Assembly (NCBI GenBank): GCA_012932295.1
Contig: JAAONU010000013.1
Location: 8,644,821 to 8,708,820, forward strand
DNA length: 64,000 bases
Reading direction: 5' to 3'
From: Cyclina sinensis
Taxonomy: Eukaryota; Mollusca; Bivalvia; Venerida; Veneridae
Positions 58,206-64,000 of the stretch are shown here, one piece after another. A program made the position numbers and the translations under genes. Position 1 is the first letter of the stretch; each line of letters opens with the position of its first letter. A model generated the notes under the pieces. That model had not been told where the DNA came from and ran no database searches. It saw nothing but the letters and a program-made list of their open reading frames with translations.

Positions 58206-59462
58206 ATGTTTTTACTTAGAAAATGTAGTAAATTGTTTATTCTCTTGATTTTTTTTCTTCCAGTTACTTTTCAACTTACATAGAACCTATACAACTTTGG
58301 TCAAGTCTTACAGATCATACAGCAAGATGCATTTATGTCTGTTCTTTGTCTTGAAAAAATGAGGTATTTATTTGTATTACATGTGGATATTTCATTTATA
58401 ACATTACACCCACTTAATACTGGCATGTGATCTTTTGATTCTGTTGTATAAAACATACCTTCATCTATCATTAAAACAAACAATTGATTTCAGCTAACTT
58501 ATTGTCAATATTTAAATTTTGGTTCTGTTTGGTGTGACAATGCCTTTTCCAGTAGGAGACTTTTATTGCTTTATAATATTCTTACTTGTTGATATGTTGG
58601 GTAGGTGTGTGTGAGTAAATAAACAAGGGTCAACAATTTTAAGTAAGTTTCAAAAAGGGTTTGAAGAATATCAAACAAAGATATAATACAAATTGTCATT
58701 ATGACTTATATCTTGGGGGTATTTACGCTCTCTGAGTATGTATGACTGTAGGCGTGACTCTCTAAGCATGTCATCATCACAAATATACATGAGTCGTTCA
58801 TACACCTTTACTTTTTTTGAGCATCCAGAATATCTTGTTATGAGTAAGATGCACAGTTGCTATCGACACTGAGCATAAAATAAAGACTCAAGAATGAGGC
58901 TATGCACTCTTTACTTAATATACAAACCAAAAAAATGTCTACTTAACTTTAAAAGTTAAGTAAATAATTTATGCTTAGTGATAATGGCACACTAGGTAGA
59001 GGCTGAATAACGCATCAGGAATATTTCAAAATGTTCAGCCTCACTAATTACTTAAACATTAATATCAAGATAAATTCGATACTTCCATTCTGTTTGAATT
59101 TTAAGATCGGGACGACAACAACATTGTTCACTTTCAAATTCGTAATTAGTCTAACATTTACTTCCGCATTTCAGCCGAGGCTGTCAGATTGTAAAAGTCA
59201 GGTGTTTTTAATAGAACTAGTGACATATTTTCCTGTTTCATGAATTAGAGTTGATATTCAGTAAATATTAATAAAGGTTGAATGTTTGTTTGTCGCAATA
59301 TAGCATCTAAATGTAATATGAGCGGCTCTGGTTTTGGCAGTAGAGAACTTTAAATGATGCTAGATGGAACTAAAACTGAAAGTTGACTAATCTTTGTTTA
59401 CATTTCCTGACTGAGACAACACTTATTGTTAGTGTCATCAGCATTTCTGATATTGAAACAAG

Positions 59463-62400
59463 ATGGCAACAAGGAAAGATTATGATGATCCTGCAGCTCG
59501 GCCACTTTTTGGTGAAACACATCCCCAGGTTAGTTCTGGCACTAAGCTCGAATATATCGTATCATAAAGTTAGTTCTGGCTTCCATAACTTTATATGTCG
59601 CTTTAATGATTTTTGACATTATGCGACGGTAAAGTTATGGGTCAACCCCATTTGCAAAGGCTACCAGAATTATGACAGTTTATGAACAGTAAATAAATAA
59701 CTATTAAAATCACCCTTATCAATCAAATTTGGGTCAAATAAATTATACCATTTGACAATCAAATAAATTTTGTATCTATTCATTGTTCTCTCCAGAAATA
59801 AAACCACGCAAAGATACCTGAACATAAAGTCTCGCAAGTCACGCGATAGGACAGCAATGGCGGTGAATTTCACAAAATTTATTCCAGCTGATAAACTTTG
59901 AGGTATTATTTCATCGATCAAACCTTTTTTATTCACAAACATAGACTGAAGTGTGCAAAATAGATTGAATTACCTGTATGTGTAGAGATTTTGTCCAGAT
60001 AACGCAAATTTATTAAATAACAGCGTGACATAATTATGTCACAGTTCTGGTTGACTTTCGATTCGGGATTGGCTTCAGCGAACAGGTCTAGCGATACTAT
60101 AAACCCTGTTCGCTGAAGTCTTTTTAGCTATCATAATGTATGTTACTTTTAGTCATGTTAGGTGCAAGTAGTCTCAATATTGTGACTTTAGGCAAGATGC
60201 TCTCTTTACGTCTCAACCAGAAACAACCAAAATAGTGGTGGAATATGGATTTTGTGAAATCCCTATTTCCAAACTGATTAATGGTCATTTTACACTTGCA
60301 CATTTGGAAACTTTTTGAAATACTTCATTCTGTCTGAATCAGTTCCACAAACCCCAAAAGCAAAAAGACGCTTTTAAAACTACTGTCTCGTGTTTACATC
60401 AGCCTGATCTAATGGAGGTGTGTGCACTGAGAATGCAATAACCAATGGAAATGGTGCTCTATTTTAAAGGGGCTGTGCTCCAGATGTCAAAAAAAGAAAG
60501 TTTTCTTGTATTATAAATTTTTTGTAATATTTATGACTAATGCTTAAAAAATAACTTACTAATAAAAAATAAGTCAAATAATTACATTATAAATTGATTT
60601 TTTTCCCTTTCAAAGTGCTATACCATAACGCGACGGTATAACTGTATCGTATAAGATTTAAAGTAAATATCTGTAATATCACATGCGGCGATGGTGGTGA
60701 CAGTAAAAGCGTCGGAAATATTTTGTTAACATGAGGGTCCAGAGTTCAAATCAGGCTGGAGCGAAAATATTTTTTTTATTCTATTTTGACTTTTATAATC
60801 AGTTTTGAAGTAAATTATTATGTTGTTATAATCTCAAGGCATCTAAATATATAATTTATGAAAAAAATTTTTTTATGTCAAATCTGGAGTACAGCCTCTT
60901 TGAACTCTCAGTAAACTGTTATGAAAGCTGTACATGATAAACTAGTTTTGTGCATGTAAATGGCCTTAAAAAAATTATCGCTTAAAAATTAGGATCTATT
61001 TAATGCTCGTAATTTCAATTTGCAGTACAGGGTTCACATACAGTTGTTAAATGTTTACCTTTGCGGCCATTTTTGAGCATGTTTAATGTGTAAATTTCTA
61101 CGGAAATATTTTTCAACAAACTTATTTGAAATATTCATCATCTGAAGCAGAAAATTTAACTCTCACCACTTGTAAATTTTTTGCTCGTATGTTTCATAGT
61201 TTTTGTGCAGATCGGTGCCCGACAGATTTTGTTCGGCATTACATACACAATCATAGAAGGAAAAATTTCTTCCACATTTTGAGTCCTTTCTGGTTTGTAC
61301 TCTGAAGGCCGGTATCGACCATTCAAAAAATACATGTAGCATGATATTCAACGTTTTGAGTACAATTATTTGGACTAAGGTGCTAGCTGTTGCTTTAGGA
61401 GTTTGGAGTTTGATTGACATGTTGGAGGTTTTCTCCCTCATTTTCTTTTTTCTTTTCATTTTCTTCCTTTTTGCCTGCCTAGTGTAGTCAGTATTGACTT
61501 TTGGCAGTAATAAGTTGAAGTTCTGATACAAAAGGCAGGAGTGTTCAAGCACCCATTTACATTTGAATGTTTATAATGTGCTTATATGACATGAAGGATA
61601 TTACCATTCAGCAGTATATATCAGTATCCTGAAGTGGAAATGATAGCTGGACTAATCTCACTAATTTGCCTGTGCAGGTGAAAGATTACACTGGCTGATA
61701 TTTTTTGTTTGTTCACCTTCAGCCAAAAATATATCAGATCTATAAAAGAAGTTGTACTCTTTAAGCATAATGAATTGGGCTACAGTGCCTGGTTCAGTTT
61801 TTGAGAAAAAATGGGTGGAGGAGTGTAGTGGCCATGTCTAGATCCACAGCAAGGACGTGGCAGCTTGATAGAGCTATTGACAAATGTCCCAGGAGTTGTC
61901 TGTTAGAGTACGAAGTTGTTGCAATTTTTACCTAAGGTTTGCCATGAAGTGATCTTATAAATGTTACCAACTTACCAAGTTTCCTTTTTATAGGGGCAGT
62001 ACATTAGTATATCTACTCATAAGAAACATTCAGATAGACAACATAAGTGATTGAAACTTTCAACTTGAAATGTCTTTACTTTTGGTTGAATATCAGCATA
62101 CTCTTTTAAAATATGTTTGCTTATATCAAGTTGATGTAACATCACTCACAATTAATCTGGAATTTTGCTTGTATGAATTAAAACAAAGATACTATTGAAA
62201 GAAAAAAAGCTGTGACATAAGGTTTTTAAGGAGTTATTTATTTTTGTCTATCTCTTTTAAATTGATGCCAAATGCAAATGGTGTTTTCCATTTCAGGACA
62301 GAGTGTGTAACTTGGTTGTAGCATCCTTTACAGGAATCATTGTGGCAGTAAGTATGTCTAGTTTAAGGTCACATTGTTACTCTTTGTACTGCCTGATAAT

Positions 62401-63429
62401 GCAATTCATTATTATTAAATTATAATGTTGACCGTGATGATCTTGACAACATCATAAAAACATTTTTGTAGCATAGATACTGGTTTCTTAATTCTTCCAT
62501 TTATTATTGTGAAACCAATTAAGCAGAATCAGGCAAAACTTCCTCAAGAACATGAATGTACTAGTTTGCACTTTAAAACAAATGTAAATGAAAAGTTATA
62601 TAAAATAGGTCTATTACAAAAGATCTTTTGAAAGGTCATTTGTTTTGATTTTTTTTTACTGGTAGTACTTAATAGGGGAAAACAGCAACTTGAACCATAG
62701 ACTTTACAGAATGCTTGATTAATCCTAAGTGGAAATGTCATCACATCTTGGCCTTCTGTACTGTACTTCATGATTCATTAACTTCCTGTTGAACTTATTT
62801 ATAATGGTTGGAAATGAAAGAAATATGCCATACATTCATGGCTGTATTTTTATACAACTTTTCTGCACATAACATAGCCAAGGAAGGAACTACTGTTTTC
62901 TTACTGGTAGTTCACTTCCTCTAACCGTACAGCTTTGTAAGAATGTAGATTAAAGTTACAAGTCTGTTGTGCTTTTTGAATATACACTTAAGGCTAAAAA
63001 AACGATACAGAACACCGAAATGTGAGAGCATAGCAACTAACTTTATGTACCGCATGATATCATTCAGAGTTTTCTGTTTAGCCTCAAAATGATATAGTGT
63101 TTCTTCATTTGCAAATTAAGTCATGTTAAATTATAATGTGGTGTCAATAAAGAGCATTCTAATTAGAACTTAAAACTTGCCTGTTAATGTGAATTAGAAT
63201 AATAAAAGCTTCTGTATTGGATGAAATGGTACGACAAAGATTAACATTTACAAAAAGCACTAACAACCTGTAAGTTTATTCTGTATTCTAAGGTTATAAA
63301 CTGTTTTCGGTATTTGTTTTTCAGGTTACGTTAGTGAGCGCTTTTGTATTTCCACACTGGCCACCAAATGGTATCAATATATTCTTTGCAGTGGTCATGA
63401 TGTTTATTGGCTTCTCGCATTTGTTGTTG
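59463..63429 (+). CDS. TMEM243: TMEM243-like membrane protein, N-terminal part (3 exons; gene continues past the window)
   Basis: Small predicted multi-pass membrane protein of unknown molecular function. Exons 59463-59528, 62297-62347 and 63325-63429 (66, 51 and 105 bases, all phase 0) encode the first 74 residues. RPLFGET, DRVCNLVVASFTG, VSAFVFPHWPPNGINIFFAV match the human protein (RPLFGET, DRIINLVVGSLT, ISAFVFPQLPP, LNIFFAV) as I recall it. The first membrane segment is about residues 27-48 and the second starts about residue 57. The third exon ends in a donor (GTAAGT), so at least one more exon lies beyond 64000. The start codon lies in a CAAGATGGC context. Introns of 2768 and 977 bases hold repeats. 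Confidence 0.85.
60025..60118. repeat. palindrome and 14-base-pair hairpin in TMEM243 intron 1
   Basis: GTGACATAATTATGTCAC (60025-60042) is a perfect 18-base palindrome. At 60073-60118 the arms CTTCAGCGAACAGG and CCTGTTCGCTGAAG pair perfectly around an 18-base loop. They may be remnants of a small inverted-repeat element; no function is implied. Confidence 0.7.
60465..60902. mobile_element. inverted-repeat element with internal tRNA-like promoter
   Basis: The ends AAAGGGGCTGTGCTCCAGAT and (reversed) AAAGAGGCTGTACTCCAGAT form imperfect inverted repeats of about 25 bases. The interior at 60685-60770 resembles a tRNA-derived region with a B-box-like GAGTTCAAATC. No target duplication was resolved and no protein is encoded. 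Confidence 0.55.
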
Positions 63430-63555
63430 GTAAGTTAACAGGCTGTGTAAGAAAGTACTTAGAGTCACAGAGATTTCATAAAACTAATTGAGTGGCTGCA
63501 GAATGGAAACATATTCTGAAATAATGTAGTTTAAACATTGAATGCTTTAGTTATT

Positions 63556-64000
63556 AGCTCACCTGTTACAAAGTGACAGGGTGAGCTTTTGTGATCGCCT
63601 TTCGTCCGTCGTCCGTTCACAATTGTTGTCCGCACTCTAGCAGTCTTAATTTTGGTGCAATCTTTTTTAAACTTGGTCAGAATATTTATCTCAATAATAT
63701 CTAGGTCAAGTTCATAACTGGGTCATCTCACCCTTAAAACTAGGTCACTAGGCCAAATTAGAGAAAAAGCTTGTCTGTACTCTAGCGGTCTTAATTTTGG
63801 TCCGATCTTCTTTAAATTTGGTCAAAATGTTAATCTCAATGATATCTAGATCAAGTTCGAAACTAGGTCATGTGACCTTCAAAACTATGTCACAAGGTCA
63901 AATTATAGAAAAAGCTTGTCCGCACTCTAGCAGTCTTAATTTTGGTCCAATCTTCTTCAAACTTGGTCAGATTGTTTATCTCAATGATATCTAGGTCAAG
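63556..64000 (-). repeat. inverted modular tandem-unit element, cut by the window edge
   Basis: On the minus strand the end is a GGACGACGGACG run followed by a hairpin with arms GCTCACCCTGT and ACAGGTGAGC, like the right end at 29268-29332. To the right are units of about 120 bases (TCTAGCAGTCTTAATTTTGG, TCTCAATGATATCTAG) that continue past 64000. It lies in TMEM243 intron 3. Confidence 0.65.

Noticed and set aside
61163..61552. 129-residue minus-strand protein in TMEM243 intron 1
   Set aside because: Lysine-rich with no domain, repeat or splice support; probably a chance frame.

Overview
The window looks like nuclear DNA of a bivalve mollusc, probably a heterodont (clam-like) species; that is inference. 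It is AT-rich, with intron-rich genes using GT-AG splicing. Its introns are full of tandem-unit repeats ending in GGACGGACGGAC runs and hairpins, which are common in bivalve genomes. There are no prokaryotic operons or CRISPR arrays.

Layout. (1) From about 87 to 24130 there are three tandem, same-strand units. Each carries one four-exon PRD-like homeobox gene: A 5186-7770, B 12357-14922, C 21481-23858. Each has a TATA box about 105 bases upstream of a four-codon first exon, and the homeodomain is split at position 46/47. A and B are recent duplicates with identical homeodomains; C is older. A spacer between B and C carries a minus-strand reading frame for a small secreted, cationic, cysteine-rich peptide. 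A MULE-like palindromic element with 9-base target duplications occurs twice in unit A, and unit B keeps an empty site for one copy. (2) From 24106 to 30100 there are no genes, but there is a complete 2.4 kb tandem-unit element. (3) From 30101 to 41856, minus strand, is a complete ten-exon SUCLG2 gene (succinate-CoA ligase beta subunit, GDP-forming type) with a mitochondrial leader; its introns hold several repeat elements. (4) From 41857 to 42260 is a head-to-head promoter region. (5) From 44197 to 56011, plus strand, is DMTF1 (Myb-like transcription factor) with seventeen coding exons. (6) From 59463 to the window edge, plus strand, is the start of a TMEM243-like membrane protein gene. DMTF1 and TMEM243 are, to my knowledge, also neighbours in human.

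The most unusual structures are two minisatellites built from exon ends plus their splice donors: a 54-base unit repeated four times in SUCLG2 and a 31-base unit repeated about 21 times in DMTF1. Also notable are near-identity of the first 150 bases of homeobox exon 4 across all three genes, the MULE-like pair with its empty site, a 1.19 kb TA-flanked inverted-repeat element, a 639-base hAT-like element with an 8-base target duplication, a TRIM-like miniature LTR element, and a recurring repeat architecture (AACAAGAG plus palindrome at one end, GGAC run plus hairpin at the other).

SUCLG2, DMTF1 and TMEM243 are ordinary housekeeping or regulatory genes. The homeobox trio is the lineage-specific accessory part. 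Splice models were made by eye from phase, splice sites and remembered family sequences, so they need transcript support.
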